A stretch of 64,000 nucleotides of DNA from Rhizobium rhododendri (GCF_007000325.2 NZ_CP117267.1:1922001-1986000); one strand, 5' to 3'. Counted from the stretch's first letter, positions 46,533 to 55,375 are shown. Notes: a model not told the origin generated them from the sequence alone. A program made the numbers and translations.

Positions 46533-46823
46533 ATGCCGCTGATCCGAATACAATTTGCCTCCCACGAATGGGATGAGGACAAACGCCAATCGAATTTGCG
46601 CAAACACTGAATAGATTTCGAAGATGCCGTTCTCGCTTTGCGTGAACCGCATATCGAATACGGCTTTGACAGAGAAGGAGAAGTCCGCACGGTGGCAATC
46701 TGCCCCGACTCCGGAAAACTGATCGCCGTTGTCTATACGATGAGAGGCGAGATCTGCCGGATCATTTAAGCCTGTGCGGCACGAAAGAATGAAATCAGAG
46801 AATATCACCAGAATAACCGCTGA
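46533..46823 (+). pseudogene. brnT: brnT-type toxin gene with two nonsense codons
   Basis: Read through its stops, this frame gives IQFASHEWDEDKRQSNLRKH-stop-IDFEDAVLALREPHIEYGF, then REGEVRTVAICPDSG, VVYTMRGEICRII-stop-AC, ending in EYHQNNR. That is a complete BrnT, a RelE-like ribonuclease of type II systems. The first stop (TGA, 46608-46610) stands where relatives have Gly before I-D-F; the second (TAA, 46767-46769) stands where Ser is usual. Each is one base from a sense codon (GGA, TCA). The ORF overlaps the antitoxin start as in intact loci. Confidence 0.88.
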
Positions 46824-47124
46824 CGAAATCCTTGCGAAACGCGCCCGTGGCGAGGTGAGCGAGACAGACTGGGCGCGCGTCGATGCCATGAGCGACGAGG
46901 ACATCGAGCGCGCCATGCGCGACGATCCCGATTGGGCTGACTTCATCGACATCGACTGGTCGAAGGCCGAGTGGGTCGTTCCCGTTGCCAAGAAAGCCCT
47001 GTCGATCCGGCTCGATCAGGATATCGTCGATTTCTTCCAGGCCAGCGGCAAGGGCTACCAGACCCGGATCAACGCTGTCCTGCGTCACTACATGAGCGAG
47101 GAAAAGAAGCGGCGCGCCAAATAG
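46789..47124 (+). CDS. brnA: BrnA-family antitoxin (111 aa)
   Basis: The ATG at 46789 lies inside the 3' end of the decayed brnT, the normal overlapping arrangement. The N-terminal toxin-binding half is acidic (DEDIERAMRDDPDWADFID), and the C-terminal half is a ribbon-helix-helix DNA-binding domain (KALSIRLDQDIVDFFQASGK, TRINAVLRHYM). BrnA normally binds both BrnT and the shared promoter. The frame is intact, so this is now an antitoxin without its own toxin, though it could still act as a repressor. Confidence 0.92.
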   Translation: MKSENITRITADEILAKRARGEVSETDWARVDAMSDEDIERAMRDDPDWADFIDIDWSKAEWVVPVAKKALSIRLDQDIVDFFQASGKGYQTRINAVLRHYMSEEKKRRAK

Positions 47125-47368
47125 TGGCGGCATCGGTCGCAACAAGGATGCAGATCGCCGCTGCCGACACCTCGATCACGGCGCATTTGCGGCCGAACTT
47201 GCCGCGCGAAACATTATTTTTTTGTAATTTGAAAAGCATGCTGCAGCGCAATAGCTTGCAGATACGGACTGGGACATGCCGGCAGAGTTGATATCTTTGC
47301 GACGCGACATGTCCGGACAGCCCCGCCAAACCGGAAGCCGAGGAGAGCTTCCTGTTTAGGAGACTGGC

Positions 47369-47545
47369 ATGCGAATACTGATCGTCCCCTTTGCCGCCGC
47401 AGCCATCTTCGCGATGGCAAACTACAGTGCCTCGGCCATGAACGACAGCCAGGCAAATAGCCTGAAATCTTTCGACCAAGCTGTCATGGCTTGGCAGATG
47501 GCGCATCACCCCGCGACACCAACGAAGGCCTCGACAAACCGCTGA
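47369..47545 (+). CDS. Small exported protein (58 aa)
   Basis: TTTAGGAGACTGGC precedes the ATG (good Shine-Dalgarno). Residues 1-22 form a signal peptide (RILIVPFAAAAIFAMANYSA, cleavage after ASA). The mature peptide is about 36 residues (NDSQANSLKSFDQAVMAWQM and a Pro/Thr-rich end). No family recognised. Short exported peptides of this kind are often missed by gene finders. The terminator or sRNA candidate at 47617-47700 follows. Confidence 0.6.
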   Translation: MRILIVPFAAAAIFAMANYSASAMNDSQANSLKSFDQAVMAWQMAHHPATPTKASTNR

Positions 47546-47616
47546 TTTCTCGAATTCCCGTGTGAGACACCATCCCTACCCCCGGCGCGGTCTCACATGG
47601 GTGGCTTTGCTATAGA

Positions 47617-47700
47617 CGTCTGATTTTGGGCCCCACCCTGCGTCATCAGACGGCTGCAAAGTACAAAGGCAGGAGCTCCCCCCAGCTCCTGCCTTTTTTA
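47617..47700 (+). ncRNA. Two-hairpin RNA, possible small RNA or long terminator
   Basis: Stem 1 is CGTCTGAT (47617-47624) with ATCAGACG (47645-47652) and a C-rich loop (GGGCCCCACCC). Stem 2 is AAAGGCAGGAGCT / AGCTCCTGCCTTT with a CCCCCC loop and a T-run (47665-47700). C-rich loops able to pair with Shine-Dalgarno sequences are typical of trans-acting alphaproteobacterial small RNAs. I could not assign a promoter with confidence. It may simply terminate the 47369-47545 gene. Confidence 0.4.
47665..47700 (+). terminator. Strong terminator
   Basis: A 13-bp perfect stem with a six-C loop followed by T6, plus-strand orientation. It serves the upstream small gene or an independent RNA. Confidence 0.85.
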
Positions 47701-47720
47701 TGTCCTTGGGCTCGTCGGGA

Positions 47721-48173
47721 TTATTTCAGCAGATCCTTCAGTATCCCGGAGGCTTTGGCGAAATCCATCTGGCCGGCATAGCGCTCCTTCAGCACGGCCA
47801 TGCACTTCCCCATGTCCTTAATGCCGGCAGCGCCGGTCTCGGCGATGACCCCGGCAATGATCTCCCGGGCCTTGTCGTCGGAAATCTGCTCCGGCATGTA
47901 GCCTTGGATAATGGCGATTTCCTCGCGCTCCTTGGCAGCCAGTTCCGGGCGCTTGCCCTCGTCGTAGATCTTGGCCGATTCGTCGCGCTGCTTGATCATC
48001 TTGGCGAGGATCTGCAGGATCTCGTCGTCGCTGGCCGCCTCCTTGGCGACGCCGCGATTGGCGATGTCGCGGTCCTTGATGGCCGACAGGATCAGCCGCA
48101 CGGTCGAAAGCCGGGCAGCATCCTTGGCACGCATCGCATCTTTCTGGGCGTTGGCAAGCGTTTCGCGGATCAT
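47721..48173 (-). CDS. GatB/YqeY-domain protein (150 aa)
   Basis: The start at 48173 follows GAAGGAGTG. The whole protein matches the YqeY family: IRETLANAQKDAMRAKDAAR, STVRLILSAIKDRDIANRG, EILQILAKMIKQRDESAKIY, and IIQGYMPEQISDDKAREIIA, closing with GILKDLLK. This domain is shared with the tRNA-binding tail of GatB in the amidotransferase. The stand-alone role is uncertain. It is divergent from carA, as often found next to carA in Rhizobiaceae. Confidence 0.95.
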   Translation of the reverse strand: MIRETLANAQKDAMRAKDAARLSTVRLILSAIKDRDIANRGVAKEAASDDEILQILAKMIKQRDESAKIYDEGKRPELAAKEREEIAIIQGYMPEQISDDKAREIIAGVIAETGAAGIKDMGKCMAVLKERYAGQMDFAKASGILKDLLK

Positions 48174-48452
48174 GGTACACTCCTTCAACGGGCCAGCCGC
48201 GAAAATCGGCCGCCCCTCATCTGTTTGCATGTCTCTTAGACTATCGGGTCGCGACCGATCAACGCAATTGCACCGGAATTGCCCTAGATAGATTGACCGG
48301 CGGGACACATTTGGCTATTGACCGGGACCTGCACACACATCGATATCAGGACCTGATACAGCGCGACCCTTGTCGTGCGCTCCTGTCCGCGAACCAGAAT
48401 GGCGACTGCGGCCGACCTTTGCAAGGTTTGGCACGCGCACGCCGGAAACGGG

Positions 48453-49664
48453 ATGACAATGACCGCGACTGCCCCTTGGACGACCGAACTGCCGACCGCC
48501 ATGCTGGTTCTTGCTGATGGCACCGTGATCGAGGGCAAGGGCATCGGGGCCACCGGCAAGGTGCAGGCCGAAGTCTGCTTCAACACGGCGCTGACCGGCT
48601 ATGAGGAAATCCTCACAGACCCCTCCTACCTCGGCCAAATCGTCACCTTCACTTTCCCGCATATCGGCAATGTCGGCGCCAATGACGAAGACGTAGAGGA
48701 TCTGACGCCCGCCGGGCGCCACGGCGCCGTCGGCGTCATTTTTAAGGCCGACATCAGCGACCCTTCGAATTATCGGTCGCTCAAGCATCTCGATGCCTGG
48801 CTGAAGGGCCGCGGCATCATCGGCATGTGCGGCATCGACACAAGGGCGCTGACCGCCTGGATCCGCGAGCATGGCGCGCCGAACGCCGTCATCGCCCACG
48901 AACCGACCGGCACCTTCGACATCGACCAGCTGAAGGCCGACGCCAAGGCGTGGAGCGGCCTCGAAGGCCTCGATCTCGCCAAAGTCGCGACTTCGGGCCA
49001 ATCGGCCCAATGGGCTCAGACCCCTTGGGTCTGGAACGAAGGCTATGGCGAACTCGGCCCCGAAGAGGCAAAATACCACGTCGTCTGCCTCGACTACGGG
49101 GTCAAGCGCAACATCCTCCGACTGTTTGCCGGCCTCGACTGCAAGGTCACGATCCTGCCGGCCAATGCCTCGAGCGAAGATGTGCTTGGCCTCAAGCCGG
49201 ACGGCGTCTTCCTGTCAAACGGGCCTGGCGACCCAGCAGCAACCGGCGAATATGCCGTGCCTGTCATCAAGGACCTGATCGACAGCGACATCCCTATGTT
49301 CGGGATCTGCCTCGGCCACCAGATGCTTGGCCTGGCGCTCGGCGGGAAGACCGAAAAGATGCATCAGGGCCACCACGGCGCCAACCATCCGGTCAAGGAC
49401 CACACGACAGGCAAGGTCGAGATCGTCTCGATGAACCATGGTTTCGCGGTCGACGCGAAGTCGCTGCCGGAAGGCGTTGAAGAGACTCACGTATCTCTGT
49501 TCGACGGCTCGAACTGCGGCCTCAGGCTTTCCGGTAAGCCGGTGTTCTCCGTCCAGCACCATCCGGAGGCTTCGCCAGGCCCGCAGGACAGCCACTACCT
49601 CTTCCGCCGCTTCATGAACATGGTGCGCGAGAAGAAGGGCGAACCGGCCCTGACTGAACGCTAA
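48453..49664 (+). CDS. carA: Carbamoyl-phosphate synthase small subunit (403 aa)
   Basis: Hydrolyses glutamine and channels ammonia to CarB for carbamoyl phosphate (arginine and pyrimidine synthesis). The N-terminal CPSase domain has LADGTVIEGKGIGATG and FNTALTGYEEILTDPSYLGQ. The class I amidotransferase has the nucleophile Cys in GICLGHQMLGLALGGK, and the His-Glu pair in VQHHPEASPGPQDS. The start is placed at the ATG before TMTATAPWTTELP; a longer open frame upstream seems non-coding. A terminator follows, so it is separate from carB. Confidence 0.97.
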   Translation: MTMTATAPWTTELPTAMLVLADGTVIEGKGIGATGKVQAEVCFNTALTGYEEILTDPSYLGQIVTFTFPHIGNVGANDEDVEDLTPAGRHGAVGVIFKADISDPSNYRSLKHLDAWLKGRGIIGMCGIDTRALTAWIREHGAPNAVIAHEPTGTFDIDQLKADAKAWSGLEGLDLAKVATSGQSAQWAQTPWVWNEGYGELGPEEAKYHVVCLDYGVKRNILRLFAGLDCKVTILPANASSEDVLGLKPDGVFLSNGPGDPAATGEYAVPVIKDLIDSDIPMFGICLGHQMLGLALGGKTEKMHQGHHGANHPVKDHTTGKVEIVSMNHGFAVDAKSLPEGVEETHVSLFDGSNCGLRLSGKPVFSVQHHPEASPGPQDSHYLFRRFMNMVREKKGEPALTER

Positions 49665-49687
49665 ACCTTATTGAGGAAGATAGATCG

Positions 49688-49721
49688 AGCCCCGGCTGAA
49701 TTTTCAGTCCGGGGCTTTTTT
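49688..49721 (+). terminator. carA terminator
   Basis: AGCCCCGG-CTGA paired with TCAG-TCCGGGGCT and then T6. The run extends into the 3' end of the convergent antitoxin gene. Confidence 0.88.
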
Positions 49722-50006
49722 GTTGCGAGGGGCCAATTTCAGCTGGATGTCGAGAGCGTTGAGCACGCCAAGCAGCGTGCTCAGCTTCGGATCGCCGTCG
49801 GCGCTGAGAGCTTTGTATAGCGCTTCGCGGGTTATGCCTGCCGTTTTCGATACTTCCGTCATGCCTTTGGCGCGCGCAATGACGCCCAACGCCACCGCGA
49901 CATAGGATGCGCTCCCGGAATTAAAAGCATCGCTCAGCAACTCAAGCTGGGATTGGCCGCTCTGCAAATGATCTGCAGCATCGAAAGGTAGCGTCTTCAC
50001 TGGCAA
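49704..50006 (-). CDS. HigA-type antitoxin of a toxin-first module (100 aa)
   Basis: After LPFDAADHLQSGQSQLELL comes a Cro-like HTH (ALGVIARAKGMTEVSKTAGI, TREALYKALSADGDPKLSTL), the pattern of addiction-module antidotes linked to RelE/HigB-type toxins. The TTG at 50006 directly follows the toxin stop (TGATTG); a GTG two codons further in is an alternative. Reads as the second gene of the operon, as in HigBA loci. Its 3' end overlaps the carA terminator. Confidence 0.88.
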   Translation of the reverse strand: MPVKTLPFDAADHLQSGQSQLELLSDAFNSGSASYVAVALGVIARAKGMTEVSKTAGITREALYKALSADGDPKLSTLLGVLNALDIQLKLAPRNKKAPD

Positions 50007-50300
50007 TCAAATCTCCAAATCATCCGCCATGGCCTTGGCTTTCCGTATATCGCGGGTTTGAGAACTCTTGTCGCCGCCCCACAGTAAAATGACCAGGACA
50101 GATCCGCGCTGCACAAAATAAACCCGATACCCAGGCCCATGATCGACGCGCAACTCGCCGATGCCATCGAAGAATTTTATGTCTCCAAACAAACCGGCTT
50201 GCAGTCGAACGATACGCTGGGTGATCCGCTCGACCGCACGCTTGTCTTTCAGGCCATCGAACCAACGCCTGAACAAGATCGTCTGCCGAACTTCGAGCAT
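50007..50300 (-). CDS. RelE/ParE-superfamily toxin (97 aa)
   Basis: LEVRQTILFRRWFDGLKDKR, ITQRIVRLQAGLFGDIKFFD, then GELRVDHGPGYRVYFVQRG and the end GGDKSSQTRDIRKAKAMAD give the classic addiction-module killer (HigB-like) pattern, including the basic K-S-S-Q-x-x-D-I motif. Such toxins cleave mRNA on the ribosome. The frame is intact and the antitoxin is adjacent, so the module can be functional. A GTG two codons upstream of the ATG is also open. Confidence 0.9.
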   Translation of the reverse strand: MLEVRQTILFRRWFDGLKDKRAVERITQRIVRLQAGLFGDIKFFDGIGELRVDHGPGYRVYFVQRGSVLVILLWGGDKSSQTRDIRKAKAMADDLEI

Positions 50301-50322
50301 CGACACAATGTAGAGACAGCTC

Positions 50323-50339
50323 ACAGTTTTGTAAACTGT
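50323..50339 (-). promoter_or_regulatory. Operator-like palindrome of the toxin-antitoxin operon
   Basis: ACAGTTT, TGT, AAACTGT (perfect 7-3-7 dyad) starting 23 bp upstream of the toxin ATG, in the expected promoter. Autoregulation by the antitoxin is the likely use. Confidence 0.6.
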
Positions 50340-50382
50340 AGATTACAGCTTCTTCACAGGACTCATCCTCCGAGCCGCAAAT

Positions 50383-51789
50383 TCAGTCAGCCAACTCGTC
50401 GCGCCCTTCCGCCTTCACCAGCAGATAAAGCCGGACGCACAGCATCGTTGCTGCTGCGGCGAGACCTAGAAGGAAGCCGAGCCAGATACCTATGCCGCCG
50501 AGGCCGAGTGGGAAGGCCAGCACCCATGCTAGCAGGAAGCCGATAGGCCAGTAGGCGACCAGCGCGATGATCATCGGCACCCGCGCGTCCTTCAGACCGC
50601 GCAAGAGGCCGCTGGCGATGGCCTGCAAACCATCCACCAGCTGGAAAATTCCGGCAACGACGATCAGCGGCGCGGCATAGGCGAGCACCTGCGGCGCCTC
50701 GGCAGAGGTCACATCGAGGAACCAGCTGCCGAAATATTCAGGCATCGTGGCAAACAGGATGCCGCCAATGACGGACAGCGTCGAGGAGATGATGAGCACG
50801 GTGATGGCGGCCCGCACGAGTGCGGTGCGGTCGCCACGGCCATGGGCAACACCGATCAGCACGGTGGCCGCCTGCGAAAGCCCGAGCGGGATCATGAAGG
50901 CGATCGATGCCCATTGCAGCGCAATGCCGTGGGCGGCAAGCTCGATGGTGCCGATCCTGCCGATCAGCAACGAGGCTGCGGTAAACAGGCTGACTTCGGC
51001 AAGGATGGTAATGCTGATGGGCAGGCCGAGCCGGACGACGTCCCACAAGGCATGCCAGTCCGGCCGCCAGAGGCGAACGAAAATCTCATAGCGGCGTGTC
51101 TCGGCAATGCTCTGCACATAGCCGACGATGAACAGGAAGCCAGCCGTCTGCACCGCAAGCGCCACATAGGCGGCACCCCGCAGACCCATGGCAGGCAGGC
51201 CGAAATGGCCGAGCACCAGCCCGTAGGCCAGCAGCGCATTCATGGCGAGCATGGCGATGGTGACGTATAGCACGATACTCGCCCGCCCGATGGCGCTGAC
51301 CAGCGAGCGGATCACATTGTAGAGCGACGCCGGCAGCAGCGCGAAGTGGCCGATCTCGATATAGCCTGCGGCAAGTCTGGCGACATCCGGCTTCTGCCCG
51401 GCGGCAAGCAGAATGTCCTCGGCGTAGTAAAACGCCGGCTGCATGATCAGCCAGTAGGCAACGGCCACCCACAGCCCCATCCGCAGAGAGCGGCGAACGC
51501 TGATGACGTCGTCGCGCCCATAGGCCTGCGCCACCATCGGAATGACGGCGATGGAAAAGCCGGAGCCGAAGATCAGGATGGTGAACAGGAACTGGCCCGA
51601 AAGCACCATGGCGGCCAGTTGCTCGGCCCCGAGCCTGCCGACGATCATCACATCCGTCGTGTTTATACCGAGCTGCGCCAGCTGTGCGCCGATCAGCGGC
51701 ACGCCAAGCATGATTGCAGCGCGGAAATGCGCTGGCCAGGAATTGTCGTCGTTATGCGCAAAACGCTGCGCAAGCAAAGGCGTATCCAT
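50383..51789 (-). CDS. MATE-family multidrug efflux protein (468 aa)
   Basis: Twelve hydrophobic segments in two homologous halves. N-terminal half: IMLGVPLIGAQLAQLGINTT, MIVGRLGAEQLAAMVLSGQF; second half: LGLPISITILAEVSLFTAAS, MIPLGLSQAATVLIGVAHGR, which are the conserved MATE helices of NorM type. It exports cationic drugs or dyes with Na+ or H+. The start at 51789 (DTPLLAQRFAHNDD) is internal to a longer open frame. It lies next to a second efflux gene but is not overlapping with it. Confidence 0.93.
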   Translation of the reverse strand: MDTPLLAQRFAHNDDNSWPAHFRAAIMLGVPLIGAQLAQLGINTTDVMIVGRLGAEQLAAMVLSGQFLFTILIFGSGFSIAVIPMVAQAYGRDDVISVRRSLRMGLWVAVAYWLIMQPAFYYAEDILLAAGQKPDVARLAAGYIEIGHFALLPASLYNVIRSLVSAIGRASIVLYVTIAMLAMNALLAYGLVLGHFGLPAMGLRGAAYVALAVQTAGFLFIVGYVQSIAETRRYEIFVRLWRPDWHALWDVVRLGLPISITILAEVSLFTAASLLIGRIGTIELAAHGIALQWASIAFMIPLGLSQAATVLIGVAHGRGDRTALVRAAITVLIISSTLSVIGGILFATMPEYFGSWFLDVTSAEAPQVLAYAAPLIVVAGIFQLVDGLQAIASGLLRGLKDARVPMIIALVAYWPIGFLLAWVLAFPLGLGGIGIWLGFLLGLAAAATMLCVRLYLLVKAEGRDELAD

Positions 51790-51935
51790 GTCGAAAGTCT
51801 CGTCGTTCGCTGCGCCGGTCGACCGGATGGGTCGCAAGCGTTTCGGGCGCTGGTAGCGCAAATAGGCTTTATAAGCCAGTCGCGAGAGCAATTTTGACGA
51901 AGAATGCGGCAGATTCCATGAGGAATGACTAAGCC

Positions 51936-53174
51936 TTAGGCATTTTCTTCAATGTCTCGCGCTTTCGAGCGCACCCTGACCACAAAGACCACAAGCGCCA
52001 CCAGCAGGAAGACCGATGCCATCGCATAGGGAGCCCCGGCAAAGACGATGGGTGCGCTGGGCCCGGTGAACCAACCGAACAACTGGGTGAAGATCAGCGG
52101 TCCGATGATCGTCGTCAGACTGGAAAGGCTGCTCATGGCACCCTGCAACTCGCCCTGCGCCGAGGCCGGCACCGAGGCTGAGGCAATGCTGCGCAGCGGC
52201 GCATCCGCCACGCTTTCCAACGCTGTCGCAACGATGACCGCATAGACCATCCACCCCTCCCAGGCGAAGGCATAGCCGGCAAGACCAGCGGTACAGAAGG
52301 CAAGGCCGACCAGCGCCGTCCGCCATTCGCCGAGGACGGGCACCAGGCGCGGCATGACGAAGCCCATGACGACGGCGCTGCCGATGCCGAACACGCCGAG
52401 CGAAAGACCGATCTGCCGTTCGTTCCAGCCGTACCGGTCGGCGCTGACGAAAGGCCAGACGGCGGGATAGACGGTGTGAGCCAGCCAGTAGAGAAAAAAC
52501 ACCAGACCGATCCAGCCGATACCGGGATAGCTGCGCATCTGCTTCAGCGCACCGAAAGGGTTGGCCCGCGAGAGGTCGAACCGGCGGCGGTTCTTCGCCT
52601 CCAGCGTCTCCGGCAACATGAAGCAGGCGAGCACGAAGTTGACCAGCGACACGAATGCAGCGCCGAAAAACGGCACGCGCGCACCGAACCCGCCGAGAAA
52701 ACCGCCGATGATCGGCCCGAGCACGAAACCCACGCCGAAAGCGATGCCGATCAGCCCGAAATTTTTCGAGCGGTTCTGGTCATCGCTGACATCGGCGATG
52801 TAGGCCGAGCATGTGGCGATGCTGGCACCGCTGATGCCGGCCAGGATTCGGCCGACGAACAGCATCCAGTAACTTGTCGCCAGCGCGCAGATCAGGTTGT
52901 CGATGGCAAAGGTCAGTACCGACGCCAAAAGGACGGGCCGGCGCCCGAACCGATCCGAGAGATTGCCGATAAGCGGGGCAAACAGGAACTGCATGCCGGC
53001 ATAGGCGAGCAGCAGCCATCCCCCTTCCACCGCAGCCTCGCTGATCGAGGCCCCCGTCAATTCCTCGAGATAGGCCGGCAGCACCGGCATGATGATGGCT
53101 ATGCCGATGATGTCGAGGAGCAGGATGACAAAAACGAGGAAGAGGCCGCGGCGGGCAAATGTCGGATCGATCAT
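51936..53174 (-). CDS. MFS efflux protein of the TetA type (412 aa)
   Basis: Twelve spans. FAPLIGNLSDRFGRRPVLLA matches the conserved loop 2-3 motif (G-x-L-x-D-R-x-G-R-R), and VGRILAGISGASIATCSAYI with IADVSDDQNRSKNFGLIGIA matches the antiporter motif and the Tet(A)-group signature in helices 4-5. A drug:H+ antiport is expected; tetracycline itself is only one option. The start at 53174 begins IDPTFARRGLF; the longer frame from 53270 is not conserved-looking. Confidence 0.9.
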   Translation of the reverse strand: MIDPTFARRGLFLVFVILLLDIIGIAIIMPVLPAYLEELTGASISEAAVEGGWLLLAYAGMQFLFAPLIGNLSDRFGRRPVLLASVLTFAIDNLICALATSYWMLFVGRILAGISGASIATCSAYIADVSDDQNRSKNFGLIGIAFGVGFVLGPIIGGFLGGFGARVPFFGAAFVSLVNFVLACFMLPETLEAKNRRRFDLSRANPFGALKQMRSYPGIGWIGLVFFLYWLAHTVYPAVWPFVSADRYGWNERQIGLSLGVFGIGSAVVMGFVMPRLVPVLGEWRTALVGLAFCTAGLAGYAFAWEGWMVYAVIVATALESVADAPLRSIASASVPASAQGELQGAMSSLSSLTTIIGPLIFTQLFGWFTGPSAPIVFAGAPYAMASVFLLVALVVFVVRVRSKARDIEENA

Positions 53175-53344
53175 GAAAGGCGCCTGTATTGATACGCCCG
53201 GGCGTCTGAAGAGACAGAACGGGAACGCAAAACCGCAGTACTTGTGAGCGCTATCGTAGCGCAGAAACAATGGGTGAACAGATCAAATTTATTGATCGAT
53301 AAATCGCTAAAATTCGTTCCAGACCAGAACATTAGATATTGATT

Positions 53345-54256
53345 TCACGGCTGCACGGCCCGTTTCTGGTCGGCCTTCAGAAAATCCACGAACGCGCGCA
53401 GCGGCCCGGGCATGTGGCGGCGGCTGGCATAGTAGAGAAACGGTCCGGGAAAACGGCTGACCCATTCGTCGAGAATAAGGACCAGCTCTCCCGTTGCGAC
53501 GGCTGGCGCGACAATCTCCTCGAAGCAGCGCAGCACGCCCAGTCCGCGCACGGCGGCACCGACCTCGATCTCGAGCGAATCGGTGATCAGCGAGGCCGGC
53601 GGCGACAGGACGAGGCTCTCCTCGCCTCGCTCGAATTCCCAAAGTCCCACCGAACGGCTGACGAAGCGGTGTCGGATGCAGCGGTGCTCGAGCAGGTCGC
53701 TCGGATGTTGCGGCGTACCATTGGCTTCGAGATAGGCCGGAGACGCGGCGGTCACATAACGCTGCTCGCGCGGCCCGAGCGGTACCGCGATCATGTCCTG
53801 TTCCAGCCGCTCGCCATAGCGCACACCGGCGTCGAAGCCGGCGGCCAGCACGTCGATGAAGCTATCGTCGGCCGCCACCTCCAGCCGGATATCCGGATAG
53901 AGCGCCATGAAACGACCAAGCAGCCCGGGCATGATATAACGGGCAACGATGGAGGGGATGTTCAGCTTCAACGTGCCGGCCGGGTTATCGTCGGAACTGT
54001 TGATCTGGTCGAGAGCGGCAGCAACGTCGCTGAACGCCGGCGCCAGCCGCTCCATTAGCCGCTCACCGGCTTCCGTCGGTGTAACGCTGCGGGTGGTACG
54101 GTTCAACAGCCGCAGGCCGAGCTTTTCCTCCAGCCGGCGCACTGCCTCGCTAAGCGCCGAAGGCGAGACGTTGCGCTTGCGGGCGGCGGCGCGAAAACTG
54201 CGCTCTCGGGCAACGGCATGGAAGGCGGCGAGGTCGCCGAGCGGCAGGTCGTCCAT
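53345..54256 (-). CDS. LysR-family transcriptional regulator (303 aa)
   Basis: HTH: LGDLAAFHAVARERSFRAAA, KRNVSPSALSEAVRRLEEKL, then RTTRSVTPTEAGERLME, followed by a periplasmic-binding-protein-like domain. It is of the same subgroup as the 13716-14609 gene (same RERSF, RTTRSV-x-PT-AG wording) and, like that gene, faces an aldo/keto reductase (54371) at a distance of 114 bp. Control of that divergent gene is inferred. Confidence 0.93.
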   Translation of the reverse strand: MDDLPLGDLAAFHAVARERSFRAAARKRNVSPSALSEAVRRLEEKLGLRLLNRTTRSVTPTEAGERLMERLAPAFSDVAAALDQINSSDDNPAGTLKLNIPSIVARYIMPGLLGRFMALYPDIRLEVAADDSFIDVLAAGFDAGVRYGERLEQDMIAVPLGPREQRYVTAASPAYLEANGTPQHPSDLLEHRCIRHRFVSRSVGLWEFERGEESLVLSPPASLITDSLEIEVGAAVRGLGVLRCFEEIVAPAVATGELVLILDEWVSRFPGPFLYYASRRHMPGPLRAFVDFLKADQKRAVQP

Positions 54257-54370
54257 TGTGCAAAAATCCGTACGGCCTGTTTCTAAATATACCGATTATC
54301 GCACAACGCGGGACGGAGTAAACGTCTTTCGAAGACTTCAGACGGAAGTCCGCCATCAAGGAGAATGAGC

Positions 54371-55375
54371 ATGGAAAAGGTTCGTCTGGGCACCACCGGC
54401 CCGCAGGTATCGTCAATCGGCCTCGGCTGCATGGGCATGTCCGGCATGTACGGTCCATCGGACCGGGCAGAAAGCATCGCCACCATCCACGCGGCTCTCG
54501 ATGCAGGCGTCAACCTGCTCGACACCGGCGACTTCTACGGCATGGGCCACAACGAGTTGCTGATCGGCGAAGCCATCAAGGACCGCAGTCGCGACGACTT
54601 CCTGCTCAGCGTCAAGTTCGGTGCGCTCCGCGATCCCGCCGGCGGCTGGAGCGGCTATGACTGCCGGCCTGCGGCAATCAAGAACTTCGTCGCCTACACG
54701 CTGCAACGGCTCGGCGTCGATCACATAGACATCTACCGCCCTGCGCGGCTCGATCCGAACGTGCCAATCGAAGAGACCGTCGGCGCCATCGCCGACCTCA
54801 TCAAGGCGGGATATGTCAGGCATATCGGCCTTTCGGAAGTCGGTGCCGATACCATCCGCCGGGCCGCAGCCGTGCACGAGATCGTCGACCTGCAGATCGA
54901 GTATTCGCTGATCTCGCGCGGCATCGAGGAGAAGATCCTGCCAACGTGCCGCGATCTCGGCATTGCCATCACCGCCTACGGCGTCCTGTCCAGGGGCCTG
55001 ATCAGCGGCCACTGGCAAAAGGATGGCGGCAAGTCCATGGGGGATTTCCGCGCCTTCAGCCCGCGCTTCCAAGAAGGCAATATCGATCAGAACCTCGCAC
55101 TGGTAGAGGCGCTTCGCACGGTTGCGAAAGCCCGGAATGCCTCGGTGGCGCAGATTGCCATTGCCTGGGTGGCGGCCAAAGGCGCGGACATCATCCCCCT
55201 CGTCGGTGCCCGCCGTCGCGACCGTCTGAGCGAGGCGCTCGGCTCGCAGGCCGTGCATCTTTCCGCCGACGATCTGGCCGACATCGAGACAGCCGTCCCG
55301 AAAGATGCTGCCGCCGGCGACCGTTACCCGACCGCAATGCTGGCCCACATGGACAGCGAAAAGAGCCAGCGCTGA
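54371..55375 (+). CDS. Aldo/keto reductase (334 aa)
   Basis: A TIM-barrel reductase of the general type GLGCMGMSGMYGPSDRAESI. The Asp-Tyr pair is seen in LLDTGDFYGMGHNELLIGEA, Lys in LLSVKFGALRD. The fourth position in HIDIYRPARLDP has Arg-Pro where many family members have Gln-Pro or His. The cofactor-binding end has IPLVGARRRDRLSEALGS. The ATG at 54371 has GGAG at 7 bases; another ATG two codons upstream is too close. Divergent from the LysR gene. Confidence 0.92.
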   Translation: MEKVRLGTTGPQVSSIGLGCMGMSGMYGPSDRAESIATIHAALDAGVNLLDTGDFYGMGHNELLIGEAIKDRSRDDFLLSVKFGALRDPAGGWSGYDCRPAAIKNFVAYTLQRLGVDHIDIYRPARLDPNVPIEETVGAIADLIKAGYVRHIGLSEVGADTIRRAAAVHEIVDLQIEYSLISRGIEEKILPTCRDLGIAITAYGVLSRGLISGHWQKDGGKSMGDFRAFSPRFQEGNIDQNLALVEALRTVAKARNASVAQIAIAWVAAKGADIIPLVGARRRDRLSEALGSQAVHLSADDLADIETAVPKDAAAGDRYPTAMLAHMDSEKSQR

